DNA of 64,000 nt from assembly GCA_016271365.2 (NCBI GenBank), contig CM028130.1, positions 472,349,501-472,413,500 of the forward strand. The letters are read 5' to 3'. The notes under the pieces were generated by a model. The model did no database searches. It was given only the letters and a program-made list of their open reading frames with translations, and had not been told where the DNA came from. This document shows positions 40,640-50,854 of the stretch, piece by piece. The first letter of the stretch is position 1. Each line of letters opens with the position of its first letter. Both the position numbers and the translations under genes were made by a program. The stretch is from Neoceratodus forsteri (taxonomy: Eukaryota > Chordata > Ceratodontiformes > Ceratodontidae).

Positions 40640-42600
40640 TCTCAGGCATTTTGGGAATTTTGACCAAATTTTCAACATGGGGTTTTGGGACCCTTCTCAT
40701 GAATGATGTCACTGTCATGGCGTTATTCGGCTCGAAGGGTGATTTCGTACAATGACTGCATGGTGACTCTTGAAATCACCCGCCGGGACTGAATACTGCC
40801 ATGACAGTGACATCATTCATGAAGAAGGCAAACCATGTTGAATTGGTCCAAATCAAAAATGACTATTTAACGACGTCGTTCGCGGTTCCTCGCGGGCTCG
40901 TAAAGTTCATAATTTCAATATTTTCACTCCAGATTTTCAACATTGCCATTTCACGACACCATCTTATGAGTAGTACAGCTGTCATTTTTCACATCTCACC
41001 CAAAATGTGTTTCCACTCTTGTAGCACAGAATGGCGCAGTCGGTGTGCGAAATCAATGTATGGGACAAATTAAGAAAATCACAGTGACACTGTTCATGAG
41101 CAGAGGTCTTGAAATGGCTATGTTGAAAATTTGGTGAAAAAAATCCTAAAAATGACTGTTTTACTAGACGTGCGTTCACAGTTCCAACGCACTCATAGGT
41201 TTTGGAATTTTCAATATTTCACTCTAGATTTTCAACATTGCCATTTTCCACACCTTCTTATGAGTAGTATAGCTGTCATTTTCACATCTCACCCAAAACG
41301 TGTTTCTGCCCATGTAGCGCACAATGGCACAGTCGTGGAACTCAGTGTATGGGACACATTAAGGAAATCACAGTGTCACTGTTCATGAGCAGAGATCTTA
41401 AAATGGCAATGTTGAAAATTTGGTGACAAATTCCTAAAAATGACTGTTTCTGGTGCTGCGTTGCACAGTTCCATGCTGCGCATTTCGTAGGTTCTGCAAT
41501 TTCAATATTTCCACTCCAGATTTCCAACATTGCCATTTTTCCATACCTCCTTATGAGCAGTACAGCTGTCATTTTCACATCCTGCCCAAAACGTGTTTCG
41601 CCCATATAGCGCACAATGGCACAGTCGGTGTGCAAGCTCAATGTATGGGACACATTAACAAAACCACAGTGACACTGTTCATGAGCAGAGGTCTTAAAAT
41701 AGCTACGTTGAAAATTGGTGGAAAATGCCTAGAAATGACTTTTACAAGCGTCGTTGCACAGTTCCTATGCATGCTCGTAAGTTTGCAAATTTAATATTTT
41801 CACTCTAGATTTTCAACATGTCCATTTTATTAAACTTCCTTACGAACAGTACAGCTGCAGTTTTTCATATGTCACCCAAAATGTGTTATCGCACATGTAG
41901 CGCACAATGGTGCTGTTGGTGTGCGAAAGCAATATTTAGGACACATTAAGAAAATCACACTTACACTGTTCATGAGCAGAGGTCTTAAAATGGCTATGTT
42001 GAAAATTTGGTGACAAAAGTCCATAAAATGACTGTGTTACGAGTGAGCATTGTGCAGTTTCCACGCATCCTCGTTAGTTCATGACTTTGTAATATTTTCA
42101 GTCCAGATTTTCACTAGTGGCATTTTTCAACACTTCCTTATGAACAGTACAGCTGCCATTTTTCACAACATGGCCGAAGTGTGTTTTCACACTTTCAGTG
42201 CAGAGATGCATGGTCGCTGTCAGAAATCATTGTTCGGCACAGATAAAGAAAATCACAGTGACACTGTTCATGATCGGAGGCACCAAAATGCCTAAGTTGA
42301 CAATCTGCTATAAAATATCCCCAACCTACTTATATAATGGGTGTACGTTGCACAGTTTCTATGTACGCTCGTGACTTCACCATTTTTTTAAATATTTTTA
42401 CTACACATTTGCAACATAGCCATTTTTACACTTCCCCATGACAGAATACAGCCATCATTTTTTACAGCCTGTTCGGAATATTTTTGCACCCGTGGTGCTA
42501 AATCCCGTAGTCACTGTGCATAAGCAGCTTTGGCTACCAACCTGATATTCCCCTGTTCATGAGGTGGGGTCACAAACAAACATGTTGAAAATTTGGGTTA
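40640..42600 (+). repeat. ~290-298-bp inverted-repeat units of HE-C (about 7)
   Basis: The marker ggga/ggca begins units at 40785, 41062, 41351, 41647, about 41937, 42236 and about 42532. In the unit at 41351 the left arm (41377-41423) and right arm (41515-41567) are approximate reverse complements. Units are more alike to each other than to those of HE-A by eye. Confidence 0.8.
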
Positions 42601-42639
42601 AAATACCAACGAATGCCTGAGGTATTAGGCTTTTCAACT

Positions 42640-42970
42640 AAATCACCCAACCCTATAGAGAATGACAGGAATCAGGGGTGTGACTTGGGATTCTTGCCTG
42701 TGATGCTCATACCATTCCACACCCTGCAGTCACTGAGAGGCATCGAGGTGTGCCTTGGACTCTTCGGCCCCAAACTTCACCCCATTCTCCTATATTGCAC
42801 TCATCTCACGTATTTCCTAATGAAATAAATGTGGCATAAGCCAAAGCCCCAGAAACATGTGACACTTGTCAGTCTCTGCAGAGTGGGGTGTGGTGAAATG
42901 GCGTGGCCATTATGCCTGACGACCCAAATGCACACCCCTATGCCTGTCACTCTCTGCAGGGTGGTGGTGG
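42640..42970. repeat. Palindromic tail of HE-C
   Basis: The left arm (tatagagaatgacagg...ggggtgtgac) and right arm (cacccctatgcctgtcactctctgca) are inverted copies, like 2345-2750 in HE-A. Confidence 0.7.
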
Positions 42971-43081
42971 GGTTGGCTTCAGTTCAATACTTCATTGCCA
43001 TTCCTATTATGCAGCTCTGTAACTTCTACACTACCACTGCCAATGCCAGTAAGCAAACATTCGGCATTGACAAATGCTTGT

Positions 43082-43466
43082 TTTTATTACAGTCCTTAGA
43101 GGACTTGTCAATACTTTTTTGTTCACTTCAGGTACCCGCCTCAACACTTTTACAGGAGGAAGAGGCAGATGGAGAGGCCATGATAATAAGTGTTTGGCCA
43201 AAAAAGGTAAGCCAATTGAAATTAAACTTGTTAGAGTTTTGTTTGTTTTTATTTTTTTTTCGTAATGGTGGAAAGGAAAAACAGTAACCTTCTCCACACC
43301 TCTTGTCAACAGTAGCTCACTGCAGATTTAAAGAAGGTTTTACTCCAGAGAAAAGAGGGAATTACCCTTCAAACAATGTTACATTATACTAACTGTAGAG
43401 AAAAGTGGTTCCAGGAAATAGTGCTAATCCGGGAAAACAATCACCGCTAAAGCACTAATAAAAAAT
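43082..43466 (-). pseudogene. DIRS-C Gag start and leader remnant
   Basis: This piece lies between HE-C and DIRS-D. By position it should hold the first codons of Gag and part of the leader. A short reading beginning MASPSASSSCKS occurs near 43180 but soon meets a stop. The identification rests mainly on position. Confidence 0.45.
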
Positions 43467-43680
43467 GGAAATTACGTACTTATCGTAATTCTTGATCTTC
43501 TTGGATGGTCTGCATCACTCATTCACAATAAAGGGATAACGCTGGAGGCCTCAGGACCAAGCGGGAGCCTAACATTTTCAGAAAGGTCGGTTTTGAGACA
43601 GGACCACGCATGCGAGGCACCGCGAGACTAGCTCATGCCTGTGTAGGCTATCTCGGCGTCGACCCTCCAACCGCTTTGGT
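43467..43680. repeat. DIRS-D left terminal inverted repeat
   Basis: It pairs with 57290-57466. Its first 60 bp (aaattacgtacttatcg...) also match the ICR at 49505-49555 in inverted orientation. Confidence 0.85.
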
Positions 43681-43777
43681 ACCCTTTTGACCAATGAGGT
43701 GCAGCACAACTAATGAAAATAAATTATCCTGAGTTTCTGGGCCTGAGAGGGCCCAGAAGGCCCTTGCAAGAATGGTC

Positions 43778-43980
43778 AAGAAGAAAAAAATACTCACCTT
43801 AGTAATGTTGTTTCTTCTAATGGAGTCTTGCTGTATTCTGACAATAGCAGTGAGTTCCAACCTTCGAACTGCCCTGGAGATGAAAGAGTTAACTTTCCAT
43901 GCCAGGTATGGAACGCTGAGCTCGAGCTCGGTTGAGACTCTGTCTGTTGCTGTTTGAACTCAAACCGTCAGATCTTTATG
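43778..43980. repeat. DIRS-E 3' terminal inverted repeat
   Basis: It is the inverted partner of 49240-49419. Shared words are gagctcgagctcggttgaga, aagagttaactttccatg and tattctgacaatagcagtga. Confidence 0.9.
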
Positions 43981-44221
43981 AGCTAAACTCACTGAGGTCC
44001 TGTGTGGAAGCTGTAAACCTTCACTAGCCAACTGGCTACTAAACACAATAACACATTTTTTGGTCCCAAAACAAGACTCAAGTCAGGAAACCCAAAAAAT
44101 GAAATAAACACAACACCCACTCACCCAAAGAAAGAGGGCGATAATAAAAAAGCAGGGGCACCTCCTAAGTGCCAACACTGCAACTGCCCACCCACATCCC
44201 AAAAACAAAGGCTCTGAGAGG

Positions 44222-44335
44222 GGAAGGCTGGAGGGAGGTCAGAATACAGCAAGACTCCATTAGAAGAAACAACATTACTAAAGTGAGTAATTTTTTCTTC
44301 AAACAACATGAAGTCTTGCTGTATTCTGACAATAG
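44222..44335. other. DIRS-E internal complementary region
   Basis: The left half (gtcagaatacagcaagactc to aattttttcttc) is the reverse complement of the left end. The right half (aaacaacatgaagtcttgct onward) is the reverse complement of the right end at 49380-49419. The junction lies at about 44299/44300. Confidence 0.92.
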
Positions 44336-44369
44336 CAGACTACCAAGCAGTACCTCCATGGAGGAGGGA

Positions 44370-45400
44370 CAGAACCTACTTAGGAAATAGGCTCTGAAGC
44401 ACAGCTGTGCCAAACCGAGCATCACTCCTAGCCTGGATATCCAGGGAGTAATGCTTGGTAAAAGTGTGAACTGTTTTCCAGGTAGCTGCTTGACATATCT
44501 CAAGGAGGCAGCTGTACCTCTAGTAGAGTGAGCCCTCAGGCCTGAGGGTGGAACCTTACCCAGTTTTTCATAGCAAAATTGAATGCAAGAGACAATCCAC
44601 CTGGCAATGGATCTTTTAGTGGCAGGTTTTCCTTTACCAACCTCACCATAAGTGAGAAACAGTTGGAGGGAGTCAAACCTGTGACCCTCAGTGCATTCTA
44701 TGTAGTAGCTAAGGGCTCTTTTCACATCTAAACTGTGCAACCTCCTCTCACCAGAGGAGGAATGGTCAGTGAAGTACACAGGAAGAGACATAGATTGGTT
44801 AAGGTGGAAGTCTGAACCTACCTTAGGTAAAAACTTCCTGTTAGTCCTGAGGACCACCTTATCTCTATGGAAAGAGATAAAATCAGACTCCACTGACAGG
44901 GCTTGTAACTCACTTATGCACCTGGCAGAAGTGATGGCCACCAGAAACACAGTTTTCCAAGTCAAGTACTTAAGCTCTGCTGAGGACAAAGGCTCAAAAG
45001 GGGGTTGCATAAGCTGAGCAATGCAAACGTTAAGGTCCCAAGCAGGGGCAGAGTCCCTGAATGGCGGATTGGTATGAAGCAATCCCTTGAAAAACTTGGA
45101 GAATACAGGGTGAGCTGAAAGAGAAGAGAGCTTACCTGCTGAAATAAAAGCAGAGACAGCTGCCAGATGCACCCTTAGTGTAGCTGGTCTGAGTCCCAAG
45201 CTATTCAGATGGACCATATAGTCAAGGACTGTGGGCAGATCAGCAGACTCTGGGGAAATATGCTTCCCAGAGCACCATATGGAAAATCTTTTCTACTTGG
45301 AATTACAAGTAGTTCTGGTGAAAGGCTTCCTAGAAGCCTTTAGAATATCCATAACACCTTGGGAGAGGTGTAAATCAGCAGACTCTAACTCTTCAAGAGC
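44370..45400 (-). pseudogene. DIRS-E tyrosine recombinase
   Basis: The reading 45217-44480 contains LGLRPATLRVHLAAVSAF, VAITSARCISELQALS (catalytic R), KRSIARWIVSCIQFCYEK and RAHSTRGTAASL (H and R). After AASL a deletion and frameshift replace the normal sequence. The segment with the nucleophilic tyrosine (near 44445) is out of frame. The core-binding part (SRKPFTRTTCNSK) is in another frame ending at a stop at 45293. The gene is therefore inactive though clearly recognisable. Confidence 0.88.
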
Positions 45401-45590
45401 CAGGCCTTGAGATTGAAAGATTTGAGATTCGGGTACCAAACCCTCCCCTGAGCACAGGTTAACAGGTTGTAATTCCTGGGAAGAGACAGGGGAAGGTGGA
45501 CTGCTAAGGACAACAGGAAAGGATACCAGGGCTGTCTGGACCAGTCTGGAGCAATCAGGATCACTTTTCAGGGTTAAGACCTGATTTTGA

Positions 45591-47486
45591 CTAGCACTTT
45601 GAACAGAAGAGGGAAGGGGGGGAAGCATACAGGAACTTCCCTTCCCAACTGAGAACTAAGGCATCCAGGGGGACTGAGCCCAACACTGGGGCCCTGTAGC
45701 AAAAAAGGGGAAGTTGGTGATTGTCTGGGGCTGCAAAAAGATCTATCTGTGGGGTGCCCCATCTGGAGAATATCACCTCCAAAACCAGGGGATCCAGTGA
45801 CCATTCGTGATGACCCTGAGATATCCTGCTGAGAGCATCTGCCAGGACATTGTCCTTGCCTGGGAGGTGTACTGCTGTGAGGGAGGTGTTCAGGGAATAA
45901 GCCAGAGACCACAACTTCATTGCTTCCATGCACAAGGCTGTAGACTGAGTGCCTCCTTGCTTGTTGCTATACCACATTGTGGTGGTATTGTCTGTTCTGA
46001 TCTGAATAGCTTTGTTCTGAACAGACTTGGAAAAGGCTTGAAGTGCTAGAAATACTGCTCTGAGTTCCAACAGATTGATGTGAAGCAGAGATTCCCGAGG
46101 GGACCACAACCCTTGGGTGGTCAGGTCTCCCAAGTGGGCCCCCCACCCCAAGAGGGAGGCATCTGTAGTAAGGATTAAAGAGTGAGACTGAGTGACAACG
46201 GGAACTCCCTGTCTCAGATTGTTCTGATCCTGCCACCACTGCAAGGCCTGGATCAGGGTTAGAGTCACTGGAATCAGTTTGGTCAGGGGGTCCATTTTCT
46301 GAGACCAAAAGGCTCTCAACTGGAACTGAATGTCTCTCATCTGAAATCTTGCTCCCTGCACCACTGCTATAGAAGCAGTCATGTGCCGCAGGAGCTGCAG
46401 AAAATGCCTTGCTGGTCGAGACACCTGTAGGGTGAATGAAGAGGCCAGTGTGATAAGGGTCCTTGCCCTGTCCAGGGGAAGGAAGGCTCTGTCCTTTTCT
46501 GTATTTAGCTCTGCACCTATGAAGGTGAGGAGCTGGACAGGCTCTAGAACTGATTTTGAAAGATTCAGAAGGAAACCTAGAGAGGTGAGCAGTTGCTGAG
46601 TTATCTGTAGGTGTAACTTGACTTGGTCTGGGGTCTGGCCTACTATGAGCCAGTCGTCCAGGTATGGGAAGATGGCAATCCTTTGCCTTCTTAGAGAAGC
46701 AACCACTACTGCCAGGCATTTTGTGAACACCCTTGGAGCAGAGGTTAGGCTGAAGGGCATTGCTCTGAATTGGTAATGGCCTGAGGGCAGCTCGAACCTG
46801 AGGTACTTTCGATGGGAGCTTCTGATGAGAATATGGAAATAGGCATCCTTGAGGTCCAGGGAGACTAGCCAGTCCCTGGCCTTAGAAAGGTAAGTATTCC
46901 CAGAGTCACCATTTTGAATTTTGGCTTTAAAAGGTGCTTGTTTAAGTATCTGAGATCCAGGATGGGCCACCATTCTCCTGTCTTTTGGGGTAAGGAAGTA
47001 CCTGGAGTACAATCCTTTGCCTTGGTGTAGGGGTGGAACCCTTTCCACAGCTCTGAGAGCCAGGAGGGAAGAGACCTCTGCCTCTAGGGCAAGTGCCTCT
47101 GAGGGATTTGCAGGTGGAAAGGATCTGGTTCTCAGCTTTGGAAATTTTTTGAAGCTGAGAACCAGTCCCTGGCTCACTACTTCCAGGACCCATTTGTCTG
47201 ATGTTAGAGACATCCAGTCCTGGACAAAGTAAGCCAGTCTGCCCCCTACAGGTGGTGGAGAATCGGCCCTGGCAAACCCATCAGGGTGCCTGTTTGGCAG
47301 GGGGTTTAGGCTGAGGGGTGGAAGCAGGTCTGCTTGTACCCCTTCTGCCTCTCCCTCTAAAGAACCCCCTCTGAGCATAGGCAGAAGAGGAGGCCTGGGC
47401 TTGGTAGAAAGGCCTATGAAAAGGCCTGCCCCTGCGCCTGGGATGCTGCCTCTGAGGAGTGGCTTGCCTTTCCTTGGCCTGGGCAC
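45591..47486 (-). CDS. DIRS-E reverse transcriptase-RNase H (open, 631 aa)
   Basis: RT spans about residues 110-390: LVSLDLKDAYFHILI, LTSAPRVFTKCLAVV, then FPYLDDWLIVGQ with the intact YLDD, and TFIGAELNT. RNase H spans about 430-560, with LILTTDASLLGWGAHLG, INLLELRAVFLALQAF, IRTDNTTTMWYSNKQGG and HLPGKDNVLADALSRI. It then enters the methylase-like block (WGTPQIDLFAAPDN) and ends prematurely at LYASPPSLFCSKC. A shift near 45640 moves the conserved FPPFPLLFKVL to another frame. At residues about 150-170 the usual PILDLRFLN is altered. RT and RNase H catalytic residues are present. Confidence 0.88.
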   Translation of the reverse strand: MPRPRKGKPLLRGSIPGAGAGLFIGLSTKPRPPLLPMLRGGSLEGEAEGVQADLLPPLSLNPLPNRHPDGFARADSPPPVGGRLAYFVQDWMSLTSDKWVLEVVSQGLVLSFKKFPKLRTRSFPPANPSEALALEAEVSSLLALRAVERVPPLHQGKGLYSRYFLTPKDRRMVAHPGSQILKQAPFKAKIQNGDSGNTYLSKARDWLVSLDLKDAYFHILIRSSHRKYLRFELPSGHYQFRAMPFSLTSAPRVFTKCLAVVVASLRRQRIAIFPYLDDWLIVGQTPDQVKLHLQITQQLLTSLGFLLNLSKSVLEPVQLLTFIGAELNTEKDRAFLPLDRARTLITLASSFTLQVSRPARHFLQLLRHMTASIAVVQGARFQMRDIQFQLRAFWSQKMDPLTKLIPVTLTLIQALQWWQDQNNLRQGVPVVTQSHSLILTTDASLLGWGAHLGDLTTQGLWSPRESLLHINLLELRAVFLALQAFSKSVQNKAIQIRTDNTTTMWYSNKQGGTQSTALCMEAMKLWSLAYSLNTSLTAVHLPGKDNVLADALSRISQGHHEWSLDPLVLEVIFSRWGTPQIDLFAAPDNHQLPLFCYRAPVLGSVPLDALVLSWEGKFLYASPPSLFCSKC

Positions 47487-47520
47487 TCCTATAGGTGGTC
47501 CTGTATTCGTCCATTTTCTT

Positions 47521-48886
47521 CATGTAATTCTCTGTTTGCTCCCAAACAGAGAATTACCCTAACAGGAAAATCCATGGCCTTAGTCTGGTATCCTGTGACA
47601 GGCTAGTACATCTGAGCCAAGCCATTCTACGAAGTGCCACAGATGTAGCCATGACTCTAGATGAAACATCATTGGAGTCCACTGCAGCATGGAATTGCAC
47701 CTTGGATGCCTCAATACCATCAGCAGCCACCTGCTCCAGCTCCTTGGCAAGCTGGCCAGGGACCTGTTTTGCTAAAGCCATGACAGTGTCCCATCTGGAT
47801 TTCTGATACCTAGCTGTATAGGCCATATAATTGGCCTGCCTGAGTCCCAAGGATGCTGCCATGTACTGTTTCTTTGCCATGGCATCAATCCTCCTGGAGT
47901 CCTTGTCTGGGGGGTGTGAAGCCAAGGGAATATTAGCCTTATCACAGGCTGCAGCTGCACTACCCCAACATGGCTGCATTGTTGTGTAAGGAACTCCGTA
48001 TCTGAGCCTGACAGAGTATACCTCTTGTCCATTCTTTTATCCACAGGAGGTATAGTATTAGGAGTCTTTAAAATCTTAAATGTCTGTTTCCCAAAAGGTT
48101 TGTGTAAGGGAATAGACAGCCTCCTAGACTCTGGGATATCCATCATTTCCACATAGTCAGGCTCTTCCTGGTCATCCACAGCTTCTTCCATAGGAAGCTG
48201 AGGGGTTTTGGCCACTTTCTTATAAAACATGAAATGGGAGGGGGACTCATAAAGCCTAGGAGGAGACACTCCTGAAGGTCTGTCTGGGGAGATGTCCGGG
48301 TCAATGGGCACATCCAGACTTTCAAAACCACATTCACTTTCCTCATACTCCTTCCTCCTCCTCCAGTTCGTAATATTCCTCTAAATCATAATCTTGAACC
48401 GGTGGAACCCGGCTTGAATCAGCGCCTTCTGATGGTGCGGTTACGGTCGACAGGAAAGCGACTGCACAATTTTTATCGCTTTGGCTATTTCTTCAGCGGT
48501 TGGAGAAGAACTTTTGGATCCACACCAGCTGATTTTTCCTTTCTTGTTCTCTTAGCTGGAACCGACTCCTCGGAATCGGTTCTCCTTTTGCCTGAAGAAG
48601 TTTCACCCTGGTCAGAGGGCACTCCTTCTGGTTCGGTTTGAACCGAATCAGGCTGGCCATCCGGGTCAGCGGACTTTTTGGCCTCCCTTTCCCTGAGCCT
48701 ACCAACTCTCTTCTCTAGGGTAGCTGCAGGAAAATTTTTACAAATCTGGCAGTCTGCATTGAGGTGGTCAAACCCCAGACAATAAATACAGGTGGTGTGG
48801 GGGTCAGCCTTAGCAAAGACTTCCCCACACACACTACAGTGTTGAAACCCAGTGGGCCCGGTTTTTCTTTTGGGTTTCTCAGACAT
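47521..48886 (-). pseudogene. DIRS-E Gag with zinc-binding N-terminus
   Basis: The N-terminus at 48886 begins MSEKPKRKTG and has CSVCGEVFAKADPHTTCIYC then CQICKNFP, a cysteine/histidine cluster shared with DIRS-B Gag. A Lys/Arg-rich stretch (KRTRKEKSAG) follows. Later frames give PDYVEMMDIPESRRLSIPLH, FKILKTPNTIPP, YMAYTARYQKSRW and SSRVMATSVALRRMAWLR. At least three frameshifts interrupt it. Particle assembly and RNA binding are the expected roles. Confidence 0.85.
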
Positions 48887-49239
48887 TGTGCCAGTCCTAA
48901 CAAAACTTACCCTTTTAATGGCAATCCACCAGACAAGACACTCTTATCGGTTCCTGACCGTGTTACGGGTCGTGGAAAAAAATGTAATAAAATCCATTTT
49001 TTTTAGAACCGATAAGAACCGGTAACCACACTCTAAAAGTACAGATAAAGATTTTACAACAACTTGAACGGTTCAAACCGAACTGATGAACCGTTTACAA
49101 GTTCCACACAGAATAGAAAACACAGACAGAGACTGAACCGACAGGTTACAGTTTAAATTCGGTCGAAAACCGAGAAAAGCGGTACTTTAACCGACAAATT
49201 GAACCGAGCAAAGGAGAAATCGCAGGAGCGACTGTTCAG
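48887..49239 (-). other. DIRS-E leader
   Basis: This is untranslated sequence between the 5' inverted repeat and the Gag start. It is unusually rich in the word gaaccg and its complement cggttc (for example 48950-49210). No gene is seen. Confidence 0.6.
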
Positions 49240-49419
49240 TGAGGCGGAGTAAAGAATCTGACAGTTTGAGTTCAAACAGCAACAGACAGAGTCTCAACCG
49301 AGCTCGAGCTCAGCGTTCCATGCCTGGCATGGAAAGTTAACTCTTTCATCTCCGGGGCAGTTCGAAAGTTGGGACTCACTGCTATTGTCAGAATACAGCA
49401 AGACTTCATGTTGTTTGAA
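49240..49419. repeat. DIRS-E 5' terminal inverted repeat
   Basis: Partner of 43778-43980 (see there). The end tgttgtttgaa at 49409-49419 is the 5' terminus of the minus-strand element. Confidence 0.9.
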
Positions 49420-49504
49420 ACAATGTCTTCACAGCCTGAACCATAGGATCATGAAGACCAGGAAAGAAAACGAGTGAACCCAGGGGATGGGGGGTGGGCA
49501 TGTG

Positions 49505-49600
49505 AATGAGTGATGGAGACTGTCCAAGAAGATCAAGAATTACGGTAAGTACATAATTTCCATATCTTCCTGGACTAAGTCTCCATTAGTCATTCACACT
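49505..49600. other. DIRS-D internal complementary region
   Basis: The left half (gtccaagaagatcaagaattac) is the reverse complement of the left end (43467-43530). The right half (tcttcctggactaagtctcc, attcacac) is the reverse complement of the right end (57430-57466). Confidence 0.88.
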
Positions 49601-50815
49601 AATGGGAGAGTACCGAGCTAAAACCAACAACCCTATGTAAGGTGGAGGAGATAGGGTTCACTCAGAAAGGACGGCCAAAGACTGTCCTGCTAATAAAAAG
49701 AGGTGTCTTGGAAAGAGCATCTAGAATATAGTGCTTACAAGTTAAATGTTTGAGTTGTAACTCACCACTTTGCAGACGACTGCAATGGACACAAAATGAA
49801 ACTCTGCCAGGAAGCCGCAACCACTCTAGAAGAGCGGCGAAAACCTGACCTCACAATTTGATATAGGACCAAAATTAATAGTGTCAAAGACATGTACTAA
49901 TCTCAGGCCAAAGGACGTCAGGAGCTGAAAGAGCTGGAGGTAAAGTCTACTGGTTCAGGGTAGACTGAAAAGCGCAGACAGAAACCCCCACTACCAAGTA
50001 TGGCTGACCTGTGAAGAACAGGTCCAAGAGCACTTGAACCCCCTACTTGGTGAGCAAAAAGGGGGTCCAGGTGGGGTTAGCCCATCAAGGAGAATGATTT
50101 TCACTTAGTCACTGAAAATGTCCTGATGGAATGCCAAAGCATGATTTCGAAGCCTCTTATGGGGGTCTAGTAGGACCAGATCCTATCTACTTTATGTTCC
50201 AAAAAGGAATCATCCTGCCCCTGTGTGTACAACTGTTGTAGCAGTCTTTGAACTCAGGGAAGAGAGGAAAAGTGTACAGGAGAAGGTGTCCACTGTGGAA
50301 AAACATTCCGACAGAAAAAAATAGGGGCTGGATTTGTAAGGCAAATAGAGGCAGATATGCGTCGAGGAGGGACTCATCAGGACCAAGTTAGGACTAACCA
50401 TTCACTGCAAGTGACTAAATAACGGTAGAAGTGACTCAATGCAGTGAGGCACTATTCACTCAGCCTCCCTGAAAAGAGTAGGAAAAGACACTAGTTTGTT
50501 TGCTGAAAAACAAACATCATAGTTCCGTCACACTCTCGGATAAACAGTTTCATGAGCGACTGGCACAAAATCAGTGCACAGGATCTGAAGGTGTATATAT
50601 TTGAGACGCCATCTCAGAAAAAAGCCCTACTTGACTTACAGTCAAGAAAGGAGTATATTGTCTGTTCAGTGGAAGTAAGCTAGAAAGTAGGAACCTGAGT
50701 TCCGATTTGCTGGAGAGTCACTTTGTTGCTGCGAGGCTCTCCTCAAGAGAAGAAAGCCTGATAAAAAGAAAGGGGAAGTAACAGACTGGGCAGTCACCAA
50801 GGTCTAGGAAATGTC
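49601..50815. other. DIRS-D interior without recognised coding
   Basis: About 1.2 kb of mixed sequence with no conserved frame. It is flanked by the ICR and the CR1-2 tail. It may be decayed recombinase or 3' region; I cannot tell. Confidence 0.4.
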
Positions 50816-50854
50816 TCTAACATACTAACATACTAAAATGCCAGCAGAATAGGC

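Larger units (their letters stand above)
39842..43081 (+). mobile_element. HE-C: hairpin-ended element, copy C
   Basis: The 5' hairpin is at 39842-39872 (atgtttgcttgcac/gtgcaagaaacat). The 3' hairpin is at 43064-43077 (gcattgacaaatgc), followed by ttgt. The flanks are cagacttatt and ttttattac, so it lies between T residues. The order is subterminal block, minisatellite, unique block, about seven ~290-298-bp units, palindromic tail. It interrupts the N-terminal part of DIRS-C gag. No protein is encoded. Confidence 0.75.
43778..49419 (-). mobile_element. DIRS-E: structurally complete DIRS retrotransposon (about 5.6 kb)
   Basis: All parts are in place on the minus strand: 5' inverted repeat (49240-49419), Gag (48886-47521), RT-RNase H (47486-45591), recombinase (about 45400-44370), ICR (44222-44335) and 3' inverted repeat (43778-43980). 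Gag is split by frameshifts, RT-RNase H is one open frame, and the recombinase loses its catalytic tyrosine through a frameshift. DIRS-F and DIRS-G share its ends. Confidence 0.92.
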
